A stretch of DNA of 64,000 nt. Origin: Haloplanus sp. GTDB taxonomy: Archaea; Halobacteriota; Halobacteria; Halobacteriales; Haloferacaceae. Numbering within the stretch: position 1 is the first letter of the stretch; every line of letters starts with the position of its first letter. The notes below the pieces were generated by a model. It ran no database searches. It saw nothing but the letters and a program-made list of their open reading frames with translations, and was not told the DNA's origin. Both the position numbers and the translations under genes were made by a program. Shown piece by piece: positions 1 to 8,703 of this stretch. Location: contig NZ_JAQCNJ010000025.1 of the NCBI RefSeq assembly GCF_028275055.1, positions 18,011 through 82,010 on the forward strand, given 5' to 3'.

Positions 1-1339
1 CGGGGTGGACGGGTGGATTGCCGGCGTCCGGACCACCCACGACCGCCTTCTCGACACCGTTCCGGACGAGAAAGTGTCGGTCTGCATCGTCGTCGATCAG
101 ATCGCGGTTGGTCGCGTAGACGGCGCTCATCGACAGGTCCACGTTGCTTGTCGAGGTGCCGAGTTCCACCATGGCGTCGACGATGGCTTCGCCACGGATT
201 CCCCGTCGCCGGAGGCTGGCAAGGGTCGGTGCGCGTGGGTCGTCCCAGCCGTCAAGATCGCCGGCGTCGATCAGCTCCTTGATCGTCGACGTCGAGAGTT
301 GCACGTCGTACGCGTCGACCTGTACGTGCCCCCAGTGGACAACTTCGGGGTACTCCCAGTCGAAGTAGTCGTAAACGAACCGCTGGCGCTTCGCCGAGTC
401 CTGCAGGTCGATGCCGCGGATGATGTGCGTGACGCCGGTGAGGTGGTCGTCGACGCCGGACTGGAAATCGAGCATGGGCCAACACCGGTAGTCCGCGGCC
501 TCGGGTCGGGGGTGGGGCCGGTCGATCATCCGGAAGGCGACCCAGTCCCGGAGCGCGGGGTTTTTGTGGGTGATGTCGGTCCGAACCCGAAGGGTCATCT
601 CGCCGGCCGAGTAGCCGCCGTCGACCATCGCCTCGAACTCCTCGCGTGTGGTGGCGGTGTCCTTGTCCCGGTGGGGGCAGGCTTGGCCCGCGTTCTTCAG
701 GTCCGAAAACTCCGCTTGCGGACAGGAGCAGGTGTAAGCCCCGCCGCGGTCGATCAGTTCGCGGGCGTGGTCGTAGTACGTCTCCAATCGGTCGCTCGCA
801 CACAACACCTCGTCGGGGTCGAACCCGAGGTAGTCGATGGCGTCAAGGATGGCGTCGTATGCGTCGAGGTCCGGGCGCTTGGTCTCGGGGTCGGTGTCGT
901 CGAACCGGCAGAGAAAGCGGCCGTCGTACCGCTTCTTGTACGTCCCGATGACCGCGGGCATCCGGGCGTGGCCGAGGTGCCATGGACCGTTCGGGTTGGG
1001 AGCCGCACGCATCACCACCTCTGCGTGGTCGTCGACGTTCGGCAGGTCGGGCAGGGGGTGGTCGTCGCCCTCGTCGTCTGCCTCGAGTTCGGCCAACTGC
1101 TCGGGGGCCAGTTCCTCGAGTTTCGCCCGACGCTTGGCGGCCGGAAGGTCGTTTACCTCGGCGACGACACCGCCGACGACGCCCGGAATCTCGTCGGCGT
1201 GTTCCCGAAACTCGGGGTGTTCGCCCAGCAGCGGCCCCATGACCGCACCGACCTCGGCATCGCTGTCGTACTTCACGGCGTTCAACAGCGCGTGCGTCCG
1301 CGCCGCCCGCTCGACGCGGTTGCGTAATTCGGAGTCCAT
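1..1339 (-). CDS. gltX: Glutamyl-tRNA synthetase, archaeal type (3' end outside window)
   Basis: Charges tRNA-Glu with glutamate in the cytoplasm; the archaeal enzyme is usually non-discriminating and also supplies Glu-tRNA-Gln. The gene runs off the left edge, so it is absent from the ORF track, whose plus ORF 5..1327 is its shadow. The reverse strand starts MDSELRNRVERAARTHAL, has a long archaeal N-terminal extension, then the class I ATP-binding motif in APNPNGPWHLGHAR and, further on, LSTSTIKELI at the KMSKS-like position. Only about 446 residues of an expected 560-580 are present. A TATA-like GTTTTTACTC (reverse strand, 1361-1370) lies about 27 bases before the ATG, so the message is probably leaderless. 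Product is certain; the end is simply cut by the window. Confidence 0.95.
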   Translation of the reverse strand, partial: MDSELRNRVERAARTHALLNAVKYDSDAEVGAVMGPLLGEHPEFREHADEIPGVVGGVVAEVNDLPAAKRRAKLEELAPEQLAELEADDEGDDHPLPDLPNVDDHAEVVMRAAPNPNGPWHLGHARMPAVIGTYKKRYDGRFLCRFDDTDPETKRPDLDAYDAILDAIDYLGFDPDEVLCASDRLETYYDHARELIDRGGAYTCSCPQAEFSDLKNAGQACPHRDKDTATTREEFEAMVDGGYSAGEMTLRVRTDITHKNPALRDWVAFRMIDRPHPRPEAADYRCWPMLDFQSGVDDHLTGVTHIIRGIDLQDSAKRQRFVYDYFDWEYPEVVHWGHVQVDAYDVQLSTSTIKELIDAGDLDGWDDPRAPTLASLRRRGIRGEAIVDAMVELGTSTSNVDLSMSAVYATNRDLIDDDADRHFLVRNGVEKAVVGGPDAGNPPVHP

Positions 1340-1415
1340 CGTCCCGTTCTATCGGCCCGCGAGTAAAAACTGGCGTGGGTTGAGGGCCGCCGGTAGAGGT
1401 ACGGTGTGTGTTATC

Positions 1416-1431
1416 GTTTTACACGTAAAAC
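1416..1431. promoter_or_regulatory. Perfect inverted repeat between divergent gltX and FAH genes
   Basis: The sequence GTTTTACACGTAAAAC is a perfect palindrome with 7-base arms around a central AC. It lies between the divergent starts of gltX (1339, minus) and the FAH-family gene (1523, plus), about 50 bases upstream of the gltX TATA element. Size and symmetry fit a dimeric repressor or activator site. Which gene it controls cannot be told from sequence. Confidence 0.4.
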
Positions 1432-1522
1432 CCTTCTGCAGAACCGGATCCCGCCGGCGACGGGCGCGGCGCCCCAACGGGAGATCCACAAGCGGTTTGA
1501 CGGTCGGACGGGACGGAAGCGT

Positions 1523-2245
1523 ATGAAACGCGCACGCATCGCGGTCGACGGTGAGGTTCACGCCGGGACGTACCGAGACGGTGTCGTCGAAACCGACGCG
1601 GGAACGTTCGCCGTCGGCGAGGACGGCCGCCTCGCGCCGCCCTGTGACCCCTCGGCGCTCTACTGTGTCGGCCGGAACTTCGCAGAAACGCTCGATCAGA
1701 TGGAGTACGACGTGCCCGACCAGCCGGCCTTTTTCATCAAGCCACCCGCCTCGGTCGTTGCACACGACCGGCCGGTTCCATACCCCTCCTTCTCCGAGGA
1801 GGTGACCTACGCGGGCGAGTTGGCGGCCGTGATCGACGAGCGGTGCCACCGGCTCGACGCCGGGGAGGTGCCGGAGGTGATCCGAGGGTACACGATTATG
1901 AACGACCTCGACGCACTCGATCAGCCGGGCCGCACCGCCCGGAAAGCCTTCGACGCCTCCGGTCCGCTCGGCCCGTGGATCGAGACCGACCTCGATCCAC
2001 ACGGGATCGACATGCACACCGACGTGAGCGGGGAGCGACGGCAGGAGGCCAACACGGAACTCATGTTGTTCGACCCACACGAGATCGTCTCCTTTTTGTC
2101 CGAGCGGTTCACCTTCCAGCCGGGCGACGTAATCGCCTTCGGCAGTCCGGCGAACCCCGGCGTGGTCGAACCGGGCGACACCATCGAGATCACCTACGAG
2201 GGGGTCGGCACCCTGCGAAACGAGGTCGCACCGCCCGAGCGTTAA
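1523..2245 (+). CDS. Fumarylacetoacetate hydrolase (FAH) family protein
   Basis: This 240-residue cytoplasmic protein belongs to the FAH superfamily, Mg2+/Mn2+ enzymes that hydrolyse or decarboxylate beta-diketo acids or hydrate 2-oxo acids. Visible family features are YCVGRNFAETLDQM near residue 45, FFIKPPAS, the acidic SEEVTYAGELAAVI stretch supplying metal ligands, YTIMNDLDALD, and the C-terminal PGDVIAFGSPANPGVVEPGD. The ORF track start at 1406 adds 39 basic, unlike residues; ATG 1523 is preferred because MKRARIAVDG opens the family domain and a TATA-like tract near 1497 lies about 26 bases upstream. Its stop shares TTAA with the convergent dehydrogenase. The exact substrate is unknown. 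Confidence 0.85.
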   Translation: MKRARIAVDGEVHAGTYRDGVVETDAGTFAVGEDGRLAPPCDPSALYCVGRNFAETLDQMEYDVPDQPAFFIKPPASVVAHDRPVPYPSFSEEVTYAGELAAVIDERCHRLDAGEVPEVIRGYTIMNDLDALDQPGRTARKAFDASGPLGPWIETDLDPHGIDMHTDVSGERRQEANTELMLFDPHEIVSFLSERFTFQPGDVIAFGSPANPGVVEPGDTIEITYEGVGTLRNEVAPPER

Positions 2246-3198
2246 CGAACCTGATTCTCCAGCCCCTCGGTGTCGCCGGTTTCGGCCATCCGCCGGAGGT
2301 TCCCCGCGAGGATGTCCGCGAGTCGGTCGTGGTATTTCGGCGTGTTGCCGGCGTTGTGTGGCGTGATCTGGACGTTCTCGAACGACCAGAGCGGGTGGTC
2401 GGCCGGGAGGGGTTCGGGGTCGGTTACGTCGAGCGTTGCCCCCCGAATGTCCGTCCTGCGAAGCGTCTCGACGAGGGCGTCGGTGTCGACGATCGGCCCC
2501 CGGGCGATGTTGACGAGGAGGGCGTCGGCCCGCATCGACGACAGCGCGTCGGCGTCGATCAGGCCCCGCGTCGTCTCGGTGAGCGGGCACGCGAGGATCA
2601 CGTAGTCGGCGCGAGCGAGCGCCGAGTGCACCTCGTCGAAGCCGACCACCTCGTCGGTCGGGCCCCCTTTCTCGGGCGTGTACCGGACGCCGATCGTTTC
2701 GACGCCGAAGGGGCCGAGGCGGTCGACCAGCGAGGTGCCGATTGCACCGAGGCCGACGACCGCCGCGGTGCTCCCCCGGAGTTCGCCGACGGGGTACGCT
2801 TCCCAGTGGGCCCGCTCCTGTTGTGCCCGGGCGCGCCGAAACCGACGTTCGTGGGCGATCAGCGAGCCGATGACGTACTCTGAGACGTTCGAGCCGTGGA
2901 CCCCGGCGGCGTTGGTGACGGCGACGCCCGCTGCCTCGAACGCCCCGATATCGAGATGACCGGTTCCGGCGTACGCACACGCGAAAAGGTCGAGATGCGC
3001 CGCGAGGTCCAGCCATTCCGGATCGAAGCGGATACCCGTCGCCACGCTGGCGCGTGAGAGCAGGTCCCGCTCCTCGGCCGGCGTGGTCGCGACCGCCACT
3101 CCGTGGTCGGGGAGGCGGTCGCGGAGCTTCGCACCGTACGACTCGGGGGACATCCCGTGGATCTTCTGTCGCAGAACGACGACATCGGTGTCGGTCAT
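2242..3198 (-). CDS. D-2-hydroxyacid dehydrogenase (NAD-dependent)
   Basis: A 318-residue oxidoreductase of the D-isomer-specific 2-hydroxyacid dehydrogenase family, interconverting 2-oxo and D-2-hydroxy acids with NAD(P)H. The Rossmann motif AAVVGLGAIGTSLVDRLG is in the middle, followed by the substrate Arg in LLVNIARGPIVD, the acidic residue in TLDVTDPEPLPADHPLW and the catalytic His in ITPHNAGNT. The start MTDTDVVVLRQK at 3198 is chosen; the ORF track adds about 90 upstream residues overlapping the divergent flavoprotein gene. It converges on the FAH gene, sharing the palindrome TTAA as both stop codons. The two genes may act on related 2-oxo acids, but that is inference. Confidence 0.88.
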   Translation of the reverse strand: MTDTDVVVLRQKIHGMSPESYGAKLRDRLPDHGVAVATTPAEERDLLSRASVATGIRFDPEWLDLAAHLDLFACAYAGTGHLDIGAFEAAGVAVTNAAGVHGSNVSEYVIGSLIAHERRFRRARAQQERAHWEAYPVGELRGSTAAVVGLGAIGTSLVDRLGPFGVETIGVRYTPEKGGPTDEVVGFDEVHSALARADYVILACPLTETTRGLIDADALSSMRADALLVNIARGPIVDTDALVETLRRTDIRGATLDVTDPEPLPADHPLWSFENVQITPHNAGNTPKYHDRLADILAGNLRRMAETGDTEGLENQVR

Positions 3199-3273
3199 GC
3201 GAGGGGGTGTGACCGCCGGGGTGATAAGTCTACGAGGTCGGAACGCGCCGGCGAACACGGCGATCCGATCCGG

Positions 3274-3284
3274 TCGATTAATAC
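3274..3284 (+). promoter_or_regulatory. TATA element for the 3308 flavoprotein gene
   Basis: The AT-rich stretch TCGATTAATAC in GC-rich surroundings is centred about 28 bases before ATG 3308. That is the spacing expected for a leaderless haloarchaeal transcript and supports this start over the longer ORF. Confidence 0.5.
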
Positions 3285-3307
3285 CGCCGCCGGCAAGGAT
3301 GTGTGGT

Positions 3308-4681
3308 ATGGAACAGGTCGACGTCGCCGTCGTCGGCGGCGGCCCCGCCGGCTCCGCGGCGGCACACGCGGCAGCCGAAGCCGGCGCGTCCGCGCTCGTT
3401 CTCGAGAAGGGGGTCCCGCGCGAGGACCGGTCGGGACTTGGTCCCGACTCGACCGACGCCGCCGGCATCCTCGACTACTGGGTCGACATCATGGGTATCC
3501 ACCCCGACGAGTTGCCCGACGACGTCCTGTTGTCGGAACTCGATCGGGCGGCGTTTGTCGGGCCGTCGGAGTCCTGTGTGCTCCGGTCGACCGGCATCGG
3601 GGCCTCATACGACGCTTTCGGTTACACCTTCCACCGCGCGCGCTTCGACGACTGGCTCCGCGACCGGGCCGAACGGGCCGGGGCCGACTACCGTGTCGGC
3701 GTCTCCGTCCGGGACGTGGAGACGACCCCCGGTGACGACCCACGTCACGTCGTGCGAATCGCCGGGGGCGACCCGGTCGGGGCCGAGTTCGTCGTTCTCG
3801 CCGACGGACCACAGCGCACCGTCACCAACCGAGTGTTGGATCGGCTTCTCCCCTACCCGGTTACCGACCGCCTCGACACGACGAGTGTGAACCATATCGC
3901 GTATCAGGAGCATCGTCGTCTCCCGCCGGCCGTCGCCGAGGACCTCCGCGGTGCCATCTCGTTCTGGTGGGGGTATATGCCGGGCCACACGGCATACCCG
4001 TGGATCTTTCCGAACGACGACGACGTGGCCCGGATCGGGCTGACGATGCCTATCGGTCTCGACCTGTCGTCGGTCGCGAACCAGGAGTCGTACGCGTTGC
4101 TCCGGCCCGACGATCGGACGGTTCCGAGCGGGAGCGAGTATCTCCGCCGGTTGCTCGAACACGAGTACGGCGACGAGTACGACGTACCCGGCGACTTTCC
4201 GCTGGTGGAGAGCCGCGGCAAGTCGGAGGGAACCGAAACCTACCCCATCTCCTCGACACGGCCGATCGACTCGCCGGTCGGGGCCGGGGTGGCCGTCGTC
4301 GGCGGCGCGATGGGAACCACCTCGGCGTTTCACGAGGGCGGCGACCACGTCGCGGTCCGAACCGGAGCCATCGCCGGCGGGTTGGCCGGCAGGGGCGACC
4401 TCTCGGGGTACAACGGTGCGTGGAAGGCCGCGATCGGAGACGAGATCCGCCGTAACGTGACCATGGCCGACATGGTCCGGGAGTACGACCCGGACGACTG
4501 GGACCGGGTCTTCCGAACGGCCCGGAGGATGGTCGCCGACGAGTCGGGCGGCGGGCTGTTCGACCGGCGCTTTGCCGCCGGCTGGGACGCGACGAAGCTG
4601 TTCGCCCGGTATAAGTGGCACAAACGCCGTCTCCGGAAAGGCGGGTACGTCTCGATCGCCGCGAGCGACTACGTCTACTGA
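3308..4681 (+). CDS. Geranylgeranyl-reductase-like FAD-dependent oxidoreductase
   Basis: A 457-residue flavoprotein. The N-terminal dinucleotide-binding motif VDVAVVGGGPAGSAAAHAA starts at residue 4, and a later FAD motif VVVGGAMGTTSAFHEGGDH-like segment occurs around residue 335. It resembles the geranylgeranyl reductase family, which saturates isoprenoid double bonds, but the family also contains halogenases and other monooxygenases, so the substrate is uncertain. Start 3308 follows the TATA spacing; an in-frame ATG three codons upstream (3299) is an alternative, and the ORF track start at 3083 overlaps the divergent dehydrogenase. A second, more typical family member lies at 48734..49969. 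Confidence 0.8.
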   Translation: MEQVDVAVVGGGPAGSAAAHAAAEAGASALVLEKGVPREDRSGLGPDSTDAAGILDYWVDIMGIHPDELPDDVLLSELDRAAFVGPSESCVLRSTGIGASYDAFGYTFHRARFDDWLRDRAERAGADYRVGVSVRDVETTPGDDPRHVVRIAGGDPVGAEFVVLADGPQRTVTNRVLDRLLPYPVTDRLDTTSVNHIAYQEHRRLPPAVAEDLRGAISFWWGYMPGHTAYPWIFPNDDDVARIGLTMPIGLDLSSVANQESYALLRPDDRTVPSGSEYLRRLLEHEYGDEYDVPGDFPLVESRGKSEGTETYPISSTRPIDSPVGAGVAVVGGAMGTTSAFHEGGDHVAVRTGAIAGGLAGRGDLSGYNGAWKAAIGDEIRRNVTMADMVREYDPDDWDRVFRTARRMVADESGGGLFDRRFAAGWDATKLFARYKWHKRRLRKGGYVSIAASDYVY

Positions 4682-5160
4682 CCAGGGGTTAAATCGCTGG
4701 GGCGCATATCCACAGTTGCGTGCCATCAGTCCCCGCCCGAGCACGCCTACGAGGGCGCGATGACGCGCGGCGAACCCGGGCACGTGACACGGGTGATTCG
4801 TGATTCCACGAATCGCCGGCAAGGCCGTCCGAGCGACGGCCCGTGACGCCGTCCCACGCACCCGACGGCCGCCCGGCACGAGGGTTAGCCGGCTGACTCG
4901 GCACGCCGCCAGGGATGAGGTCGGACGTTAGTGTTCCGGGCGCACATTTCAACACACCGCACCGCTCAGCCGTCACGACGGACAACGGAAACTAGGGTCG
5001 TAGGGGTCTCGGCGAGGTGCGAGAACACACCACCGAAGACGGGGCGTGGGTTCGGCACGGCGGTCCGGGACCTGAGCCGGGTTCACATGTCAGGCGTCCG
5101 TGCTTGGCGGCCCGTAACCCCGCCTTCCGCGGGGTCGGGCTTCTTACTGGAACGGGTGCG
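4682..5160. other. Gene-poor gap with possible IS200/IS605-type end relic
   Basis: No convincing gene lies in these 479 bases. Near the right end, the sequence around 5117-5147 (CCCGTAACCCCGCCTTCCGCGGGGT) forms a hairpin CCCCGC/GCGGGG reminiscent of right-end hairpins of IS200/IS605 (tnpB) elements. The plus ORF 4931..5164 ends in a short Pro/Arg-rich tail with ENTPPKTG, vaguely like haloarchaeal TnpB C-termini. No transposase core, zinc finger or target duplication is visible. A decayed element end is only a guess; otherwise this is spacer. Confidence 0.25.
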
Positions 5161-6066
5161 CTAGCCTGAAACGTTTTCGGGTGGCGATAGCTCCCGTTCG
5201 AACTCGTCGAACTCGTCGAACGATTCGGGGAACTCCATCGGGAGTCGTCGAGTCTCGCGGTTGTCCGGAAGCGGGCCTAGGTCGTCGGCGACCGACTCCC
5301 AGCCCGGTTTGATTTTGACGCTTTTCGCCGGCGATCCGGCCGCGATGTGGTGGGCCGGGACATCACCCAGCGTTTTCGCCCCCGCGCCGACCATAGCGTT
5401 TCGTCCGACTCGGCAACCGGCACTGATCATCGCTCCGTGCCCGAGTCGAACGTCGTCCTCTAAGATCGTCTCGTAGGCCGTCACGTCCGTCTGGTCGACG
5501 GTGTCGTGAGCGTGGGTGTGAATGTGACTCCGGTCCGCGATGGAAACGCGGTCACCGATCGAGAGCGTCCCGCGGTCGTCGAGAAGCACGTCGTTGTGGA
5601 CGACGACGTTGTCCCCCATGACGATGTTGTGTCCACACTGGATCTTGATGCCGCCGAACAGACGGAGTCCGTCGTCGGCGTCGGCAAACAGGTGATCGGC
5701 GAGGGTCTCCCGAAACGGGAGGGCAAAAGCGAGGTTGTTCGACAACGGCGACAGATCGAATCCGTTCCAAAGATACCGCAGACATTTCGTTTCCTGTAAC
5801 GCCGACAGCTCCTGTTCGGCCCAGTGTTCGGTTTCGATGAGTGCGTTTCGTGGGTCGTAACTCCGGAGCCGGTGTCGAGTCATCGGCGGGACCGACTCAC
5901 CGCTTCGATACCGCTTGTAGGCGTCCCAGTCGCCGAACAGGTCGGCGAGTAGCTCCGCGACGGTGGGAGCCAGTGGCTCCTCGGCGAGCCGGGTGTCGAT
6001 CCGGTCGATCGTGTCGTCGATCGCCGCCTGTGCCTCCGCCGGGACCTCGACGTGGCGTTTCGTCAT
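5161..6066 (-). CDS. Hexapeptide-repeat acyltransferase (left-handed beta-helix)
   Basis: A 301-residue predicted O-acyltransferase. After an N-terminal helical region of about 145 residues, the protein has imperfect hexapeptide repeats (FGGIKIQCGHNIVMGDNVVVHNDVLLDDRGTLSIGDRVSIADRSHIHTHAH, then LEDDVRLGHGAMISAGCRVGRNAMVGAGAKTLGDVPAHHIAAGSPAKSVKIKPGW). This is the pattern of maltose/galactoside acetyltransferase relatives using acetyl-CoA as trimers. The His-rich HIHTHAHDT segment may hold the catalytic His. Substrate is unknown (sugar or surface glycan likely). I chose ATG 6066 (MTKRHVEVPAEAQ); GTG 6099 with a TATA-like tract near 6125 is a possible alternative adding eleven Gly/Pro-rich residues. 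Confidence 0.8.
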   Translation of the reverse strand: MTKRHVEVPAEAQAAIDDTIDRIDTRLAEEPLAPTVAELLADLFGDWDAYKRYRSGESVPPMTRHRLRSYDPRNALIETEHWAEQELSALQETKCLRYLWNGFDLSPLSNNLAFALPFRETLADHLFADADDGLRLFGGIKIQCGHNIVMGDNVVVHNDVLLDDRGTLSIGDRVSIADRSHIHTHAHDTVDQTDVTAYETILEDDVRLGHGAMISAGCRVGRNAMVGAGAKTLGDVPAHHIAAGSPAKSVKIKPGWESVADDLGPLPDNRETRRLPMEFPESFDEFDEFERELSPPENVSG

Positions 6067-6379
6067 CGTGCCTCCGGAACCGCCGCCGGGCGGTGGCACG
6101 ATCCCACCGCCGAATCGAAGGTTAGTGAACGATTCAGGTGCGTTTCCCCGTTCATACAGACGTACACTGTACTATACGCTATTAAAGATGAATTTACGAT
6201 CACTTCTTGCGGAACGGCTGTGAGGTGTCGAACGGCGGCCGGTCCGTCGAGGGGCGACACGACAGGGGGGTTGGCTCGGTCGGTAGCCCGGCGTCGCACC
6301 GCCGACGGGTCGGCGACCACGCCGGAAGGAGCGGAGCGACGCGTCAGCTTATTGATCTATCGGCCCCGTATTGGACCCG

Positions 6380-6892
6380 ATGGTATCGATCAGTGCCCTA
6401 CTCGGATCGGTCGTCTGGACGGGCATCGGGGCCGTCGTCGCGTGGAACGGATGGACGTCGTATCGAGGACAGGCGGACCGCGTCGAGAACGCGACCGAGG
6501 TGCCGGCGGAGATCACCGACGTCGGCGTCTCGGCGCAACGGCAGGCCATCGACGACGACGAGGGCGGTACGGGCGCGACCAGAACGGAGTACGTCCCGAC
6601 GGTGACGTTCGAGTACACGGTCGACGGGGAGCAGTACACCTCGTCGAACGTCGGACCACCCTCGGACGGCCTGGACGGGACGCATCGATACCCCGGCAAA
6701 GCGGGGGCCCGCGACCACTTCGACTACGAGGTCGGCGACGCGGTGACCGCACACGTCGATCCGGCGCGGCCCGACGAGGGCTTCCTCGACCCGGAGACGG
6801 ACGCCGCTCGAAACCTCGCGTTCGTCGCCGCCGGGGGCGTGATGGTTCTGCTCGGAGCCGCGTTCGCCGCTGCGTCGGTGGTCGTCCTCTGA
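6380..6892 (+). CDS. DUF3592-like membrane protein
   Basis: A 170-residue protein with a hydrophobic N-terminal segment (SALLGSVVWTGIGAVVAW), a central extracytoplasmic-looking domain with VPAEITDVGVS, VPTVTFEYTVDGEQYTSSNV and PGKAGARDHFDYEVGDAVTAHVDPARPDEGFLDP, and a C-terminal membrane helix (NLAFVAAGGVMVLLGAAFAAASVVVL). This two-helix plus beta-domain layout, with the VxVxYDPxxP-type motif, matches DUF3592 proteins, whose function is unknown. ATG 6380 is preferred over the upstream in-frame TTG because TTATTGATC, centred near 6353, gives leaderless spacing. Confidence 0.75.
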   Translation: MVSISALLGSVVWTGIGAVVAWNGWTSYRGQADRVENATEVPAEITDVGVSAQRQAIDDDEGGTGATRTEYVPTVTFEYTVDGEQYTSSNVGPPSDGLDGTHRYPGKAGARDHFDYEVGDAVTAHVDPARPDEGFLDPETDAARNLAFVAAGGVMVLLGAAFAAASVVVL

Positions 6893-6937
6893 GGCCGGCG
6901 GGGACCGATCGCGTACGGCGTGATCGGCGGAGCGAAC

Positions 6938-7168
6938 TCACGCCCCACTGGCGACCGCTTGCTGGAGGACCTGCCCAACGTAGCCGATGGCGGGCACGGC
7001 GAAGACGAACGCGTGGACCCACGCGTCGTAGGTGATACCGGACGGCTTCGTCACGAGAAAGAGGCCGTAGACGGCGATCATGACGGCAATCCAGAGGACG
7101 GTGATGACGAGAAACGGGACGGCGTTGCGGACGGCGTCGGCGACGGACGCTCGCGGGCTGGTGGCCAT
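6938..7168 (-). CDS. Small two-helix membrane protein
   Basis: A 76-residue protein (MATSPRASVADAVRNAVPF) with two predicted membrane helices, LVITVLWIAVMIAVYGLFLV and WVHAFVFAVPAIGYVGQVLQ. I do not recognise a characterised family; similar short proteins are common in haloarchaeal genomes. It lies 49 bases downstream of the P450 gene on the same strand and could be co-transcribed with it. Function unknown. Confidence 0.65.
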   Translation of the reverse strand: MATSPRASVADAVRNAVPFLVITVLWIAVMIAVYGLFLVTKPSGITYDAWVHAFVFAVPAIGYVGQVLQQAVASGA

Positions 7169-7217
7169 ACGCCCTCGTTCGGCGGGCCGAGATTAAATGT
7201 GGGTGCCGACGAGGGTC

Positions 7218-8594
7218 TCACCGCTCGACGACGCGGAACTCCGTCTCCGGGGCCATGCGCGCGGTCATGCCGGCGATCATCGGCGTGTCGTCGGCGTCGT
7301 CGCCGGGCCAAGCGAGGTGGTACTCGCGGCCGATGGCCGCAAGCGCCAGTTTCGCCTCCATCAGCGCGAACTGGCGGCCGATACAGCGGCGGGGGCCGCC
7401 ACCGAAGGGCGCGTACGCGAAGTCGGGGATGCGCTGGCGGAGGTCGCCGTCCCACCGCCCCGGGCGGAACGTCTCGGGGTCGTCGTAGAACCGCGGGTCG
7501 CGGTGGACCTGATCGACCGTGAGCCACGTCGGCGACCCCTCGGGGACCCGGTGGCCGTCGACGGTCACGTCGGTCGTCGTCTCGCGGGGGATGGTGTACA
7601 CCGGTGGGTAGAGGCGAAGCGCCTCGGTGACGATCCGTTCGGTCACGGCGAGGGCGTCAAGATCGTCGATCCCCACCGAATCGAGGGCGTCGACCTCGCC
7701 GTGGAAGCGGTCCCGCACGTCGGGGTGGGTCGCCAGCTCGTAGAACGCGAAGGCGATGGCGGTCGAGGTGGTGTCGTGGCCCGCGAAGATCATCGTCACC
7801 ACCTGGTCGCGGATGCGGTCGTCGCTCAGGGCGTCGCTCTCGACGCCGGCCTCGCGGAGGCCGACGAGCAGGGAGAGGAGGTCGTCGGCCGCGGTCGGGT
7901 CGGCCGGCGGGTCGCTGGCCTTCTCGTCGAGCAGTTCCGTAGCGACCCGCTGGAGCCGTCGCTTGCCACGTTTGAATCGCCAGCGCGCGGGCGTCGGGAC
8001 CCACTGGGGAAGCGGGTACGACGTGGGGGCGAACCAGTGTTGGAGCCGGTCGGCCGCCGTCCGGACCTCCTCGTCGCCGTCGACCTCGAGTTCGCGACCG
8101 AACAGGGTCGCAAAGAGCACGTCGAGGCTCAACTGGCTCGTCTCGTGGGTGAGGTCGATCCGGGTGCCCGGCTCCCAGCGGCGACTCCGGCGGCGGATCA
8201 CCTCGACCATGCCGTCGGCGTAGTCGGCGAGGCTGTCGCGGGTGAACAGCGGTTGGAGGGTCTCCCGCTGTCGCCGCCACGTCTCCCCCTCGACGGCGAC
8301 GAGGCCACCCTCGAACGCGATGCGGAAGTCGTCCGATTTACGGAAGTTCTCGCGGTCGTTCAACAGGACGCGTTCGAAGTGGTCCGGGTGGCCCAGATGG
8401 TAGACGTCGCCGGGGCCGAGGAGTTTGATCCGGACGAAATCGCGGTCGGCCATCGCTCGGTCGCGGAAGCCGAACACGTCGCGCATCGATCCGACGGTGT
8501 GGAGGAGGGGGTGCCCGACGGTGTCGGGGTACGGCGGGAGCGGCGGGGCGGTGTCCGTCGTCGTCGCTCGCCCGGCGGTCGTCTCGTCCGACAT
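7218..8594 (-). CDS. Cytochrome P450
   Basis: A 458-residue haem-thiolate monooxygenase. The diagnostic motifs are present: I-helix oxygen-binding AGHDTTS, K-helix ExxR in EALRLYPPVYTIPRE, the PERF-like FRPGRW, and the haem loop FAYAPFGGGPRRCIGRQFA with the ligand Cys near residue 404. No membrane anchor is visible, so it should be soluble. The sequence resembles the CYP102/CYP4-like haloarchaeal P450s. No ferredoxin or reductase gene is adjacent, so its electron donor must be encoded elsewhere. Substrate cannot be read from sequence. ATG 8594 (MSDETTAGRATTT) is the natural start. Confidence 0.95.
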   Translation of the reverse strand: MSDETTAGRATTTDTAPPLPPYPDTVGHPLLHTVGSMRDVFGFRDRAMADRDFVRIKLLGPGDVYHLGHPDHFERVLLNDRENFRKSDDFRIAFEGGLVAVEGETWRRQRETLQPLFTRDSLADYADGMVEVIRRRSRRWEPGTRIDLTHETSQLSLDVLFATLFGRELEVDGDEEVRTAADRLQHWFAPTSYPLPQWVPTPARWRFKRGKRRLQRVATELLDEKASDPPADPTAADDLLSLLVGLREAGVESDALSDDRIRDQVVTMIFAGHDTTSTAIAFAFYELATHPDVRDRFHGEVDALDSVGIDDLDALAVTERIVTEALRLYPPVYTIPRETTTDVTVDGHRVPEGSPTWLTVDQVHRDPRFYDDPETFRPGRWDGDLRQRIPDFAYAPFGGGPRRCIGRQFALMEAKLALAAIGREYHLAWPGDDADDTPMIAGMTARMAPETEFRVVER

Positions 8595-8703
8595 ACGTGC
8601 CCCATACCGACTCGGACGCTTATAATCCCGGGAGGCGGCGTCCCGTCGCCCGAATGGGCCGGAACCTCAAACTCTTAGTGGCTCCGGTGGGTCGCACCGG
8701 CCA

